From Elysia chlorotica (taxonomy: Eukaryota; Mollusca; Gastropoda; Plakobranchidae), in assembly GCA_003991915.1 (NCBI GenBank), contig RQTK01000699.1, positions 77,877-141,876 on the forward strand: a stretch of DNA of 64,000 nucleotides. The letters run 5' to 3'. Of the stretch, positions 1 to 13,200 are shown piece by piece. The notes beneath the pieces were generated by a model. The model saw only the letters and a list, made by a program, of their open reading frames with translations, had not been told where the DNA came from and did not search any database. The position numbers and the translations under genes were made by a program. The stretch's first letter is position 1; every line of letters begins with the position of its first letter.

Positions 1-473
1 AGAATCTAGTACATACTTGCACTTACATTTGCTTTACAAAACCAATGAGATGTTCACTCCAGAGAGGTATATCTAGTAGTATATGTGCATTCTGGATTTA
101 ATTCAACTCATAAAAAGCTTGGAAGTGCTTAGAACACTGACTAAGCACATATAAAAATAGATTTAATTTTGTACCAGACTTGTGCACGAACAGAGATCCA
201 CTTTGCAAGTTTGCAGCATGAGTGAATCAAACAGAAACATGTCCCGACTACTGGACTAACTGGAGGTTTATGACCCGATCTAAGCGTCCCGTGGCTTACT
301 TCTTGATAGAGACAGAGGACTAGGCCACTAGGGCAGGTCCGGACTATGCCCCTCTTTTAATCGTGGAAGAAAAAGAAAAACAAAATTAAATGACGTCACG
401 ATTACTATTCTGATAGTTGATAATAACAAAATAATGATTAATAATGCAGATAATAGGGTAACATCTTGGAATG

Positions 474-475
474 TA

Positions 476-537
<62 letters not shown>

Positions 538-763
538 AAAAGAGGAGAGAAGAGAAGAGAAGAAAGACAGAGACATAAAGAGAAGAGTGAATGAAAGAGA
601 ATGAAAGAAGGGGAGATAGAGAGAGGAATAGAGAAAGTGGGAGAGAGATAGAGAGAGAGAACAAAAGAATAGAAAAGAGAAGAGAAGAAAGAGAGAGACA
701 TGAAGAGAAGAGTGAATGAAAAAGAATGAGAGAAAGGGAGATAGAGAGAGGAGTTGAGAAAGT

Positions 764-818
<55 letters not shown>

Positions 819-826
819 TAAGATAC
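474..826. repeat. Purine tract: two (GA)n runs flanking a diverged 125-bp tandem duplication
   Basis: (GA)n at about 482-536 and 764-815. Between them a purine-only unit containing GTGAATGAAA is present twice (motif at 587 and 712, period 125). The open frames here translate to Leu/Ser repeats and are not genes. Confidence 0.9.
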
Positions 827-2012
827 AATGTATAGGATAAGCGTTTTGCATCCCATGGGACAATTTATCTTATTCTTACATATATTTGATTCAATTTAAC
901 AACATCAGTACATACGTTAAAATATTTTAGCCTACGTTAACTTTACATATAAATGGTTGCCATTGTGCACTGTAAGACATGTGATTTTTCTGGGTCGCTA
1001 TGATAATTCTATAGCTTTATTTATTATTCTGTCTACTCCATGCAAATGAACTTTTGAAGGCTATCCTCTGACATGTATTTCCGAAGGATATCACACTTTG
1101 AACACACGAGGCGTAATAGAAAGAAAAGAGAAAGGAAATTTATCTGCTTATGGCAAGTGGGTAATTTGATTTTTTAGCTGCAAGGGTGATGTGCGACTGT
1201 AGGATTTGGACGATTTTTTCCCATTGTTTCACATCAAAGTTCTAATAAAATACTCTTATGCACAAATCACTTTTAAACGCCACTTTGGTACCGGTACGTC
1301 TTTCTTTCTGTAGTTTGGTTCTCTAAAAGTCTTAAAAAATAAAATAAGTTTCTATTTCCTTTTGCATTGAGTCATTATCTCGTACCCTCCCCCCTCCAAA
1401 ATAAAAAAGGCTGTCTCTGCCTCCCCCATCCCCCCCCCCTAAAAATATCTCTCTGTCTCTTTCTATCTGTCTGTTTGTCTATCTGTCTATCTGTCTTTCT
1501 GCCTGCCTGTCTGTCTGTGTCTCTCCCTATGTCTGACTGCCTGTCTCTCTTTCTTCCTCGCTCTCTCTTTCTCTTTCTCCCTCTCCCCCCCCTCTCTCTC
1601 TCCCTCCCTCCCTCCCTCTAAAAAAAATTGACCCAAAACGGCAAATGCATTGTGCAGAAAACGAAATTGTAATATTCAATATTGGTACCTAGTCGTGATG
1701 GACATTCCTAGGAAAATATGAATTTATATTGAAACATATAAAAAAAAATCCAGTTTAGGCAAAAATATTACAACGGTGTTACAAAGTTGGACCGCGGAGT
1801 AAGTTAAAAAGCTTGAATAGTAAAAGTTACCCATAGTAGGGAATCTAAGTCCGCTGTACTTACTATGCAGTTTTTTTTGTCTTCCACTCAATAAGATTTT
1901 CGCCAGACTGTGAGACACTTTGTAAACTGATGTTTAGGATTTTCTTTTCAAATTATATATAGACGAGCGATGGGCTCTGCATCTTATTCACTATTGCGCA
2001 TTGAGGGGATAG
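826..2012. other. Intergenic, no gene seen
   Basis: AT-rich sequence without splice-flanked or family-like coding segments; apart from the pyrimidine tract no repeat was recognised. Confidence 0.6.
1436..1620. repeat. Pyrimidine-rich microsatellite (CTGT/CTAT/CT)
   Basis: Mixed TCTG, TCTA and CT units with C runs at both ends. No coding signal. Confidence 0.85.
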
Positions 2013-2251
2013 GAGGGGGCGGTAGCTCTGGGGTAGAAGATTGTCTCCCGAGGCAGTAGGTCCGTGGTTCAAGGCCCCCTATGGCGATTCCGTCCCCTAC
2101 TGGTTGGGTCACTGTGTCAGTTTGATGTGACAGACTGGTATTCCTGCACTGTTTCTATGTGTCAGCACGTACAATTGTCAGACGTTACTCTTGGGGCCCG
2201 TCTACAATTAGCCTATATATGTAGTGCTGACGTTGGACGCTAAGCAACAAC
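2013..2251 (+). mobile_element. tRNA-derived SINE, near full length
   Basis: Head GGTAGCTCTGGGGTAGAAGA resembles box A, and GGTTCAAGGCC (2066-2076) resembles box B. The body has CTACTGGTTGGGTC and GTGACAGACTG, and the tail ends TTGGACGCTAAGCAACAAC. The same body and tail recur at 3.1, 4.8, 8.2, 16.3, 17.5, 47.7 and 61.1 kb. Confidence 0.85.
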
Positions 2252-2837
2252 TACACACAATACTCATTGAGCTTATCAACACAGCAGACATAAATAATAA
2301 TTATTTAACACTTAGATAAATTAAACAATAATTTGTAAAGCGCTTTTCTAACCTTAACATTGGGATAAGCCATACTGTGTGTATTCTTAGTATTTAGGGA
2401 TAAATAAAATCAATAATAATTATTATTCTTAAGGATAGAAAAATCAAAAGCCTACACATGTATGTAGTGTCCCGGATCTTCCAACTCATAAAAGAGCTTG
2501 AAAAAAAACAAAACATTTCAGTGTCACAGCTTGCAATACGAAATTGATGTCAGTCTGTTGTTAGAGGTTTAATTTTTTCCAGTTAGGAAAATGTTGTTAT
2601 TATAAAGTAAGTAAAGCAATGGATCAATAATACGAGTATTTCAAACGAGCCACCGTGCGTTGTCGTAGACGAAGTAGTTTTATGACACACTCTCTATAAA
2701 ATGAATCACTATAACTATTTTGATTTTCTAATTCGTTATACAAGAGATGTGTATAACCGCCTTAGCTACAAATAACGCATTTAAGAAATATTTATTATAA
2801 TCAATAATGCACTACATTTATTAAAAACAATACCCCC

Positions 2838-2958
2838 TCCCCAAAAAAAAAAAAAACACAAAAAAAAACAACAACAATACAAAAAGAAGACAAGACCAAA
2901 AAGAAAACAAAAAAACAACAAAACAACAACAAATAAATAACAAAAAAACAACAACACA
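2838..2958. repeat. A/C-only tract
   Basis: About 120 bp with almost no G or T on this strand, built of A runs and CAAC units. Open frames on the other strand are low complexity. Confidence 0.75.
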
Positions 2959-3114
2959 CAGTTTCTCAAGTAGACACAACATTGCAGTTGCTTCCCTTTC
3001 CTCACTCACAATTATTACTGTAACATCAAACATTAACATTGATCTTTTATTACTTTTCAGAAGCACGCAAAAATAGTACGAAAACATAATAGGACCATTA
3101 CAACTGTTGCTCTG

Positions 3115-3206
3115 TACTGGTTGAGTCGGTGTCAGTTAAAAGTGATCGGCTGATAGCCTATAATTGTAGTGCTGAAGTTTGATATTAAGCAACAAACAAA
3201 AACAGG
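3115..3206 (+). mobile_element. SINE fragment, degraded 3' half
   Basis: TACTGGTTGAGTCGGTGTCAG, GTGATCGGCTG and the tail TAGTGCTGAAGTTTG match the SINE body and tail with internal deletions. Confidence 0.7.
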
Positions 3207-3699
3207 TGCTCTGTAGGAGTATCGCGGAGACTGAAAAATACGCTCTAACTACCTTTTCTTCTAAGCTATGCTCAAAATTATTTCTTTGCGCTGTATCCCA
3301 CAGTCATTATTGAGTTATTCAACTAAAATATTATAAAATACAAAACATTTGTACATTTGCCATAATCATTAAAATGAGTTATCAGAAAGAATTAAACAAT
3401 GAGTTCATTATATCCCAAATGATAAGTATGCCATGAATCAATTATAATAATATTTACACCCATGAAGACCCACAGCAAGTGAAGTGTACAATCGTCTAGC
3501 ATAATAAAATAAGCCAGAAAGTTACCAAAGCATAGCTCTAAAACATGATTATATATCCTGTTGAAAATTCATAATATGGCCAGGGGTGTTCATTCAGGTG
3601 CGAAGTTTTATTATCTAACTTTGGGCCCAAAAAATTTGTCCAAGTAATAGAAAAACCTTTCAGTTAAATAATCCTATCCCAGCTTGTATTGACAATGTG

Positions 3700-3872
<173 letters not shown>

Positions 3873-4426
3873 ATTTACTCACGTGGCCTTGACCAGATAA
3901 TTAAGATAGCGCTCGTCTCTCCTCTTCACGATCACGTGAGATTAAAATAAGGAATCGCTCACCTGCATGATACCCTTGACTTAGTGATGCTTAAGATTAT
4001 AAAGATAAGCAAATATGTCGATGATAATAATTATCTTACTACTATTTGTAGTAACTACAATCCTTTCTTTTGATATTAGTTGCATCAAGTAAACTGTGGT
4101 CCCTTCTATATTAGGTCTGATTTGTTACAGCTGACACGGACAGTATGTAATATAATATTGTGCACTTGAAAATAAAAAGGGCGGAACAGCAATGGTTGCG
4201 ACTTGTTTTCAAAGCACACATATGAAATATTTGGTCAGTGAGACAAATTCTCCTGCTTTGTATCCAAAAATTCAGCTGTTCTTAAAATAGCTCAAAGAGT
4301 TTGAGACGCCATACGTAGGTCCGGTATAATTATTACATCGGAACTAGATCATGTTAAATCATTACAGCGCCGATGGTTTACAAGTTTGTGATTCCATTGA
4401 AATGAGGATCTCTTTCGCGTGCCCAG

Positions 4427-5512
4427 TACGAGGCGTGGATATCTCAAAGCAAAGCGACTGTCTTGTCGAAAATAGTTTTATCCAGCATTCTTTACTAAAC
4501 CACTGCTTAATTATTACAGTAAAGAATGGTTGTATTTAAATTAAAAAAAAATTTTTTTTTACGTATCTTAAAGTTAAGTTAAGTTCTTCAATACCTGTAT
4601 ATTTATTATGATACAGAAAGCGTTCCTGGACTGTACGGAGAGGGGGCAGCATTTTTGGAGGGTATACCAACGTACACTAAAATTTTCGGACATGCTTTTA
4701 TCAGTCCTCTCTCAGAAGTAACCTTGGGTAACTGATCGCGTGATATGATTCGATACGAGATAAATGGCTACATAGATATGGAGTCGTTTGCGTTTATAAT
4801 GCTTAGTTTTCTATTCGGTCAAAATTGGGTTTGTCCGATTCATTTCCCTACTGGTTGGAATGGGATTATCATAATGTGACCGGTGGAGACAGGAGTCATG
4901 GTATCTCTGTGGCAGCACGTAAAATATTCAGACGTTAGCCTTGGGGCTTGTCCACAATATAGCCGATATAGTGCTGAAGTTGGACGCTAAGCAGCGGATA
5001 GACAAACAAACACGTTTTCTTCTGGTTTACATAAATTAAAGAATAAGTTCCCTGTCCCTTTCCAATCAGCTGACGTCAATAATAGTCGTATTGCTGTAAA
5101 CAACTTCTTTGAAGCGCAATGCTCCCTTTTTTCTTTTCTTACCACCTTGTTAATTTTGTATTTCCAATGTATTTGCAAAACAATGCAGATGCAGTTAAAT
5201 CTTAAGTTTGTAGTTAAAATATAGAATACGTTGCCCAAAGAGGGCTATAAAAGCATTGGGACTGGTCCAACCTATTGTCATATTTGCTTTATTTTATAGA
5301 CAACGTTAATTAGCAGCGTGGTGAATGATAATAAACGGAGAGTTCTCGGTTAGAGGTGTGGATATCACAAAGCAAAGCGACAGTCCCATGTTAATTGCCG
5401 AGCCTTTTTAATATATTCTGGTTTACATGAAGTTCTCAGCCACTTTCCAATCAGCTTACGTAAACAAGAGTTTTATACCTGTAAATAATCGCCTTGGAGC
5501 GCCATACTTTAT
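4427..5512. repeat. Two diverged copies of an unnamed repeat, the first split by a SINE fragment
   Basis: GTGGATATCTCAAAGCAAAG (4435) recurs as GTGGATATCACAAAGCAAAG (about 5358). TTCTGGTTTACAT and CTTTCCAATCAGCT occur at 5018-5070 and again at 5416-5456. In copy one the two halves are separated by about 560 bp that includes the SINE fragment. Confidence 0.55.
4845..5012 (+). mobile_element. SINE, 5'-truncated
   Basis: Starts at TCCCTACTGGTTGG. Has GTGACCGGTGGAGACAGGAG, GTCAGACG-type centre and the tail AGTTGGACGCTAAGCAG followed by ACAAACAAAC. The tRNA-like head is missing. Confidence 0.8.
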
Positions 5513-6590
5513 GGGGCCAAAAAATACATATAAACTTCGCGACACAATAAAATGCACCCCCTAGCTCCTTCTCTTTTTCTCACTTTTTTTCTATTTTGCA
5601 CCTCCGCTTGTAATACTCCTCATTAAATCTAGAGTCTCTAATAACTACGATTTCATGTGTGACGATCTTGATTTCAACCACATAACATTTATTCTCAGTA
5701 AATCAATGGATGAAATAAGGGTTATATGTTTTTTTTTTCAGATAATCGTCGACATTAATGTTATATATCTATAACAAAAATCAAGCAAATACCCAGACGA
5801 GGTGTACAATTTAAGAGCAGTAGGCAAAGGGGAATTTTTGGGAAGACATGGTTGTCTTGAGACGAAGTTTTTCTTTTCCGTAACTTGGGTGTAACGCCAG
5901 ATACCCATGAACAAAAAAGTATTAGGTCTAGATTTTGGAGACTTTGGATCAACCATAGGACTGCTGAGGCTAATATCTGTTAAAGTAAAAGAAAAAGCAA
6001 AACAAAAAACAGACAAAACAAAACAAAACCTGTATGGACACGGGTAGCTGGGTGCAGGGCTGTGTATTGATCGAACACCTCACATCGAATGCAACCAGCA
6101 ACTGTGGTCGATACTTCGATAGTCTCAAAACTATTGACAATTTCTTAATACAAAGTGCATAGTGCTCAGACAGCGTGTGGCTTGTGTGAAATTAACGCTT
6201 CATTTGTTCTACTTCGCCCATATTTGTTTCGCTGCACGAGGCGTGTCTGTGAATACCTCAAAAGGCAATCAAAATTTCAGTCCAAACGGTATCGATTAGA
6301 ATATCTCGCAACTGGCTGGTGAAAGATATATTGAAATTGAATAGTATTTATTTAATTATTATTTTCTTCCTTGATCTAGTTTTCAGTTTCGCATAATAGA
6401 CTTTGATTTTCTTATAATTATCTCCCTGGCACGCTCTTTGACTCTCCCAATCTATCTCTTTCTCTCTGCCACCCCTCACTCACATTCTCTCTCTAGCAAG
6501 ATCCCATTCTCTAATGTTAGTCTTATTACTTCATTCTCTGGAATCTCCCTGAATGATTTTGTCTCTCAGTGTATGGCTTCCTCTATGCAT
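5513..6590. other. Intergenic, no gene seen
   Basis: No recognisable coding, RNA or repeat structure beyond short A and T runs. Confidence 0.55.
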
Positions 6591-6591
6591 A

Positions 6592-6596
<5 letters not shown>

Positions 6597-6643
<47 letters not shown>

Positions 6644-6790
6644 CCTTGCAATGCAGTTTTTTCTTGATTCAATAATATAACTTGCCTATTCCATAACATC
6701 ATTTCTTGATCTCTCTATTGTGCTTATCTCTCTCTGTCTCTCTTTATCCCTCTCTCTTTCTCTCTCCCTCTCTCTGTCCCTCTTTCGACC
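6597..6790. repeat. (CT)n microsatellite and CT-rich flank
   Basis: Pure CT from 6597 to about 6640, then imperfect CT/CTGT sequence from about 6708 to 6785. Confidence 0.9.
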
Positions 6791-8023
6791 ATTCACTAGA
6801 AGACACCGCCCTCTTCCATGTATTCTCTTTTTGGGTAGATCTTTTCTATGCGGAAAAAGTAGGCCTTTGTAACAGAGAAATACAAAGCTCATCCTCCTTT
6901 GCCACAGCCTTTATGAAAATAAACATAGATAAGAAATTATACAAATACCTAAGCCGAATAACTGACTTGTTATCGATCTGTGTAACTAGGAGCTTCCCTA
7001 TTTGGAGAAATCCGGTTTCCGTCACATGATCTTGAGAAAAGCGTGTCTGATTTCGGGTTCTTCAGCTGAGCCGGTTTTACTATGATTTCACCGTCTGAGA
7101 TAGAAAACCTGCAACCCCGTTCTTTCTCTTTTTCGCAGCAAGTAAAATTGCTAGACGGTAGTTTTAAGACCCGTCAGCGATGTTGCCTGGTTGGTGACGA
7201 CGGACATTAAAAAAAAAAAAACAAACCTTACAATTCACTAGATAAAAAAACGTTCACAATGATAGGTCTAATAAACTGGCTCTGCTAACCTACTGTAAAC
7301 GGTCCAGTAGTTTCAGTAGACACATAAATGCGTTTCTTGATGCACTCTTAATGCACTCGATGCGCCCCAAAGAAATCGATAAGGGGTTGATTGAACTCCT
7401 ATCCCAATCGAAACCACGGAAAAAAATGAACACACAATATGGAAGTAGATAGCAGAAGTCTTTGTGTTCATAAGCCATCGAAGTACATGTACTAACATGG
7501 ACTTCGGCGATCGGAGGATTACCGGTATTTTCAACGTGATGACCGTAGACAACAGAATGACTACGCAAAGGTATATACGTGTATATTTTAGTAAACCTCT
7601 TAAAGATAATATCATACCCTTACTAGTTTTTTATGTTTATTACCCGTCCCATCGTGTCCTTGCTCTTACTCCAATTATTTAGTATTTTCTCTTCTGTCTT
7701 TGATTTTTAAAAAAAATTAAATTGAGATTATTATGTATTGTATTCAATATGGTTTTTAATTTCCACGTAATGCCAACCGTTAATTCCTGTTAAAAACGTA
7801 TCCACACCTCAAGGCGTTTCAAAACTAATTTTGCTAAATGGGAATAAGTGATTGATTGGGACAGACTTAATAATGGAGAAAATGGGGAGAAGGGAGATAG
7901 AGGCAGGTAACAAGAAATGAGTAGATCTGGTTGGGCAATGGATGTGGGTGAAAAATAAAGATAGATAGATAGCGAGAGAAAAGGAGAAAGCGAGAGATCG
8001 AGAGCTAAAGGGAGAGAAAGAGA

Positions 8024-8032
8024 GATAAATAA

Positions 8033-8122
<90 letters not shown>
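8024..8122. repeat. Compound (GATA)n-(GA)n microsatellite
   Basis: GATA units with AATA variants change into pure GA at about 8081. Confidence 0.95.
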
Positions 8123-8124
<2 letters not shown>

Positions 8125-8236
8125 AGAGGGAGAGACAGAGTCAGAGAGTTCAATTACAAGGAAAAATGAACGAGGATAAAGATAAGTGAAGGAACAAATA
8201 CATTGACAACAATCACCAGCTCAGGAATCCAGTTAG

Positions 8237-8428
8237 GTCCCCTACTGGATGGTTCAGTGTCAGTATAATGTGACCGGCTGAGATAGGAGTCATGCTGTCC
8301 CCGCTCTGTCTCTATAGGACAGGCCCTAAGCCCACACAGGCCCTAAATTTGTCGTCAGTCTTGGAGCCCGTATACAATATAACCTATATAGTGCTGACGT
8401 TGGACGCTAAGCAACAACCAAACAACAC
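8237..8428 (+). mobile_element. SINE, 5'-truncated
   Basis: Begins GTCCCCTACTGG. Contains GTGACCGGCTGAGATAGGAG and ends GACGTTGGACGCTAAGCAAC. A short insert carrying a repeated AGGCCCTAA is seen in the middle. Confidence 0.82.
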
Positions 8429-8929
8429 TTAGGATCTTCTCTGCATGGGTTGTTTTCTTGTTGTTGGTTAGCGTTTAACAAACTTTGGGCCAATTGAGAA
8501 AATAAAGAACAGGTATCTGGCGTTTTCAAGATTTACATTAGGACAAATTAAAAAAAAAATTCAACAAGGTTGAATTAAGTCCCTCAAGTGAACATGGAAT
8601 TTAAAAGACCTTTCCTTTCTCTCGATTGAACCTTTTATAATTTATCAAGGTGGTAAGGGAAATAACTTGGGAATTATTATCTCTTCCTAAAGTTCAGACA
8701 AAAGGACGCGGTGAGTTGGAACTTCACAAGCAATACAATCACAAACAATTTGATACGAGCAGTATTTAAAAAAGTGTTTAAAATTGTTTTATCAAGTAGT
8801 ATAGTGAAATAAAAGACTCGAAGAACTCCGTCCAATATAATATGTTCGTTGTCTACACTGTGTTTCTGAGATACTGTTTGCAAAGAGATATACTTGTGTA
8901 TAAAAAAGATTGCGAGGCGTTCGCCTTGA

Positions 8930-9043
8930 CTTCTTATTCTATGACCTACAGTGTTAAAGTATGCTATCATTTTTTCCTGCAATATCCTTCTTATTCTATG
9001 ACCTACAGTGTTAAAGTATGCTATCATTTTTTCCTGCAATATC
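8930..9043. repeat. Exact 57-bp tandem duplication
   Basis: The unit beginning CTTCTTATTCTATGACC at 8930 is repeated without visible change at 8987. Identity implies a recent event. Confidence 0.92.
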
Positions 9044-9742
9044 TTCGCCAATTAGAGCCTGTGTAATAATCTCAAGGGTTTTCCTTGACCGTGAGCCGCT
9101 TGTGCCAGCTCTATTTGAAAATATATTTGGTTTTATCATCTTGATTGAAATAGGTGATCTCATGCCACACATCGAATTATATATATATTTATATATATAT
9201 ATAATCGATGAAACAATCTTACACACTCAAAATTGGTCACAAAGTAATGGCTGTGCTCACAGTTGTAAAGTGGTGGTTAAGAATCGGGAGAACTCTTTGT
9301 GAGATGAAAATGTTCTTTTATAAATTGGTTATTTACCTTTAATGATAAGTAATACCACTCCGTTTAGCACAAACCACACACTCTTTGGTCATTTTCCCCT
9401 CGTATTGAACGTCATTTATTTTAAAGTTGGTCGAGATTTTTTTTAACGTAAAATGCTTTTTCCGTTTAAGCTGCTTTCTGTCATCTGCCAACGTGTAGTC
9501 TTTTTTGCTCACAATTTTTTAATTTCAAATGAAAACTGGAAGAAGTCTGTACGATCATAATAATTTTATAATGTCAAAATTGAGCTTAGATCATGGCACA
9601 ACGATTTCGTTTCAGCCTCATCTTTAGAGAAGTTATAGGAACAATTTCGACGACTTCAAAATGGGTGCATTACATGTACATAATTTCGAAACCTTTTTTC
9701 AAACTGCCTTTTGGGTGAACATGTTCAGCATGAACATGTGTT

Positions 9743-9894
<152 letters not shown>

Positions 9895-10012
9895 TATTGC
9901 AATACCGGTAAAATATAAAAAAACAACAACCACAAATTAAATATATAATAACGAAAACAAGTAATCATCATTGAGGGAAGTCAAAACCACGTCCTGTTTG
10001 TATGTACATCAG

Positions 10013-10018
10013 TTTATT
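10013..10018 (-). terminator. Polyadenylation signal AATAAA of the small secreted-protein gene
   Basis: TTTATT on the plus strand, that is AATAAA in gene orientation, about 200 nt past the stop codon at 10219. It is the nearest exact hexamer noticed downstream. Confidence 0.45.
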
Positions 10019-10218
10019 CACTTATTAAAATCTGCATCATAAAAGAAGTAGAACCAAACCCAGGTTTTAGCCGCAGTTTCATTCAATAGTAAAAAAAAAA
10101 TGCAATGAAAAAAAAAAAGAATATTTAAAAAGGCCAACAAAAACTTTTTGGAATTTATCCCACGCATTTAAAAACGTTGAACACAAGTCCTATATAACCA
10201 TCACCAAAGTCGATGTCT

Positions 10219-10236
10219 TTACACTCGGAAGAGACG
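10219..10236 (-). CDS. Exon 6 of small secreted-protein gene: last codons and stop
   Basis: Acceptor TTTTAATTCACAG is followed by codons for RLFRV and TAA. The stop is followed by about 200 nt of 3' UTR. Confidence 0.5.
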   Translation of the reverse strand, partial: RLFRV

Positions 10237-13200
10237 CTGTGAATTAAAAAAAAAGAAAACAGAATTATAAAACGCAACGCTTTATAGAAACCAGTAACAA
10301 TCATCTAGTCGTTAAATAAAGTTAAATTTATTGACAAAATATTAAAATGAAAGTGTAAAAAACACAAAACAAAACAAATGTGAGAGAGATAGAAAGATAC
10401 AGAAATAGTTGGCGTATTGATAATAAATAAATTTAGCAAAATTAATAGACTGCAGCTGAAAAGCTGGGTTAAAAACCCTCTTCAGATTGTTATCAATTAG
10501 TTTCTTTACAATACTTCATATAGTTAAACGTCAGCGCATTGAAAAGCGATGATTAATTCATGACCAATGAGGCAAGAATAAAGTATGTTATACTTACAAC
10601 TCGACGCCCATCTGAAAGAAAAAAAAGAAAAAAAAATAGTTTTGAGTTTCGATTGATTTGTTGTTATTAAACAAATAAGTTTTCAACCAAAATGTAGATG
10701 AAGGGCATTTATGTATAATGTATCGTTAATATATCTGATTAAAATTGTCTTATCTGTTTGACTACACAAAGGCTTGTTTCTTCCTTTTTTTTAAATCTGG
10801 GAGAGCAGGTAGCTCAATTGTTTAACGCTCTAAAATGTAGGGCTGGTTGTCCGATGTTTAAATGTCAGCTGGTACTCCCTTTTCGCATAGGATCCAAGAA
10901 ACTAGGTAACGTAATTCAAAGATAAATATTGTGTCTTCTTATCTCTTGGGTCCAAAAATAGCAGCTGCGTTTCAGGTGGTTTTGCAGTGCTATAGAAACA
11001 TAAGAGGTTTGCGATTTTTTTCTCTTTGCGAAATTCGAGCTATTTTGTGCAGAACCAATCTTTTATTTCTAACAACTATGAAATAAACTATTACCGAAGG
11101 GATATTTATCACCCGGTTTCAAGTTGTAGTTAGTGATATTCCGTACATGTCTTTACCGTTACATTTCATTTCATCTTCGTCTGAAGAACACAGTGTCGAT
11201 ATTTCCTAGTTTTTGTTGGATGATTAATGGGTACTACCAGTAAAATTTCAAGGTAAACTTTAAAGCACGATCATGTGCACTAGATTTTCCATGACGTAAA
11301 CAAAAAATCATTTGCAATAGTGTTTTCGGACGGAAGCCATTAACTTTGGCAACATTAGTTAAAACTTAACAGCGCATCGTTTCCATTATAATATTTTATG
11401 AATTTCATAAAAATCTAAAAAAAAAATATCTCTATTTAAAAAACCTATATAAATGTATACACACAGAGCTACCAAACTTATAAGCAATCAAAATGTACCA
11501 TTTTTAGACAAAAATGTATAAAAATGTGAATTGTTACTCTTTGTTTGAATAATTATGGTTATCACTGTATAACTATATTTAAGTCAAACCCTTAACCTAG
11601 TCCTTCTCAGGAAATGTCGAACAAATTCAGTCATTCTTAAGTAATTTTTTTGTTTTAATCGGAACAGGAATTACTTCAAAAGTACTGAACTATTAAGGCA
11701 ATTCCTGAGAATAACTAGTTTCTGGATTTGACAACATAAACATATAGCGAAGAGACTCACATCTCCTGATGGGGCTGGAGTAGGTCCTGGAATAGCCCCT
11801 GACTCCTCCCATGGGGAACTGGCTGACCACTGGGGCTGCGGGGGCGGCCACCACTGGGGGCAGTACACCGAGCCCTCCTGGGGAACGCGGCCACATGCAA
11901 ATGGTCATAATTATTTTAAATCTTGTATGATTTTTATGCCACAATTAAAAAAACAACAGCGAAGCCGTTTTGTTTATTAAGAAACGTAGTTGCAAGGCTA
12001 ATATTATTTCCATAATATACGCGCATGATAAAAATAGTGGAGCCACTCTGGCTTTTTACTCAAACTACAAAAATCGTAGGCCTACTAATGAGATTTCTTT
12101 ATAGCATGCCTGTTTCTTGAATTGTTTCACGTGAGTCAGAAAGGATTTATTCCACTTTTTAGTGTATTTTATTTCTACTATTTGAGCCATGGGAACTCTA
12201 CAGACTAAACCAAAATATAATATTATGTAGACATATTGGCCACAATGATAACAAAAAAAGCAGTCATCTTTCGACTGGAAAGTGCCGGCAGGAAGAGCAA
12301 GGGCAAATCTACGTACCTGCCAGTCCTCCGAAACCGAGGCCCGCCGGAATAAAGTTGTCATAATCTGAAACAATAACAAAAAAAAAGCTGAGCCCTGCAC
12401 ATGACATACTAATCACGTATTATGTCTATGCACGTGATATTTTGGTTGGGATGGGACGAGATTAATAGACAAACTGACAGGTAGAGGGGCACATAGATAG
12501 ATGAATAGATAGATAGTTATAAAGCACGGATCAGCAGAGTGACTGCAGTGAACGTGTTACCTTGAATATCCCAATATGCCTTACTGGTGTTTGAAAAACA
12601 GAAAACAAAAGGAAAAAGATATGTAGTAAGTAGGTGAGTAAGTGAAGCGGGGTACGTAGACATGTAAGTAAATAAATGAGGCAGGAAAAAGTATTATGTA
12701 TGTAGGTGTAGAAGAATGACACCAGGAGCAACATATGTACCACTATTTCTACTTATTCTTTCCTTCCATTTCCCTTAAGTCTCTCTATAAATATCTTACG
12801 GTTTCTATTTTTAAACACATATCCATAGGCATAAAAAAATAAAGCAAAAGCACACAGGAGATCTATCATTTGTCAAACCGTCACTCTACGACCATGTTGT
12901 TTCCCTCATGCACTCAGTGCAGCCGTTCCTTTCAATGTATTATTGAGCCAGTAAATCACCAGTTGTCATTTAGTTCAACCGTATTGGTCACTGATACATC
13001 AGACCTCACCAAATCAGTAAAAAAAAAAGCAACGACCTGCAAAGACTTTTCCTAAGCGTTTGAGTATGTCATCTTAAACTATGGTACTTTCAAAATGTCA
13101 ACTAATAGGTTAAGAGCCATAACAATATTGCTCTAAAATTGATTTCTGTTTTTTAAATACAATTTAATTTTTTTCTTTTTGAGAAAGAAAACAAAAAGAA

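Noticed and set aside
328..863. Three overlapping minus-strand open frames of 141-166 residues rich in Ser and Leu
   Set aside because: They are translations of (GA)n in different frames, with no start context or splice sites.
10219..10611. Alternative reading starting ATGGGCGTCGAG at 10611 that runs to a different stop
   Set aside because: It needs a start codon directly after an acceptor and ignores the phase of the four upstream exons.
10797..10885. tRNA-like GGTAGCTCAATTG segment
   Set aside because: Box B is missing and the clover-leaf does not close; at most a degraded SINE head.
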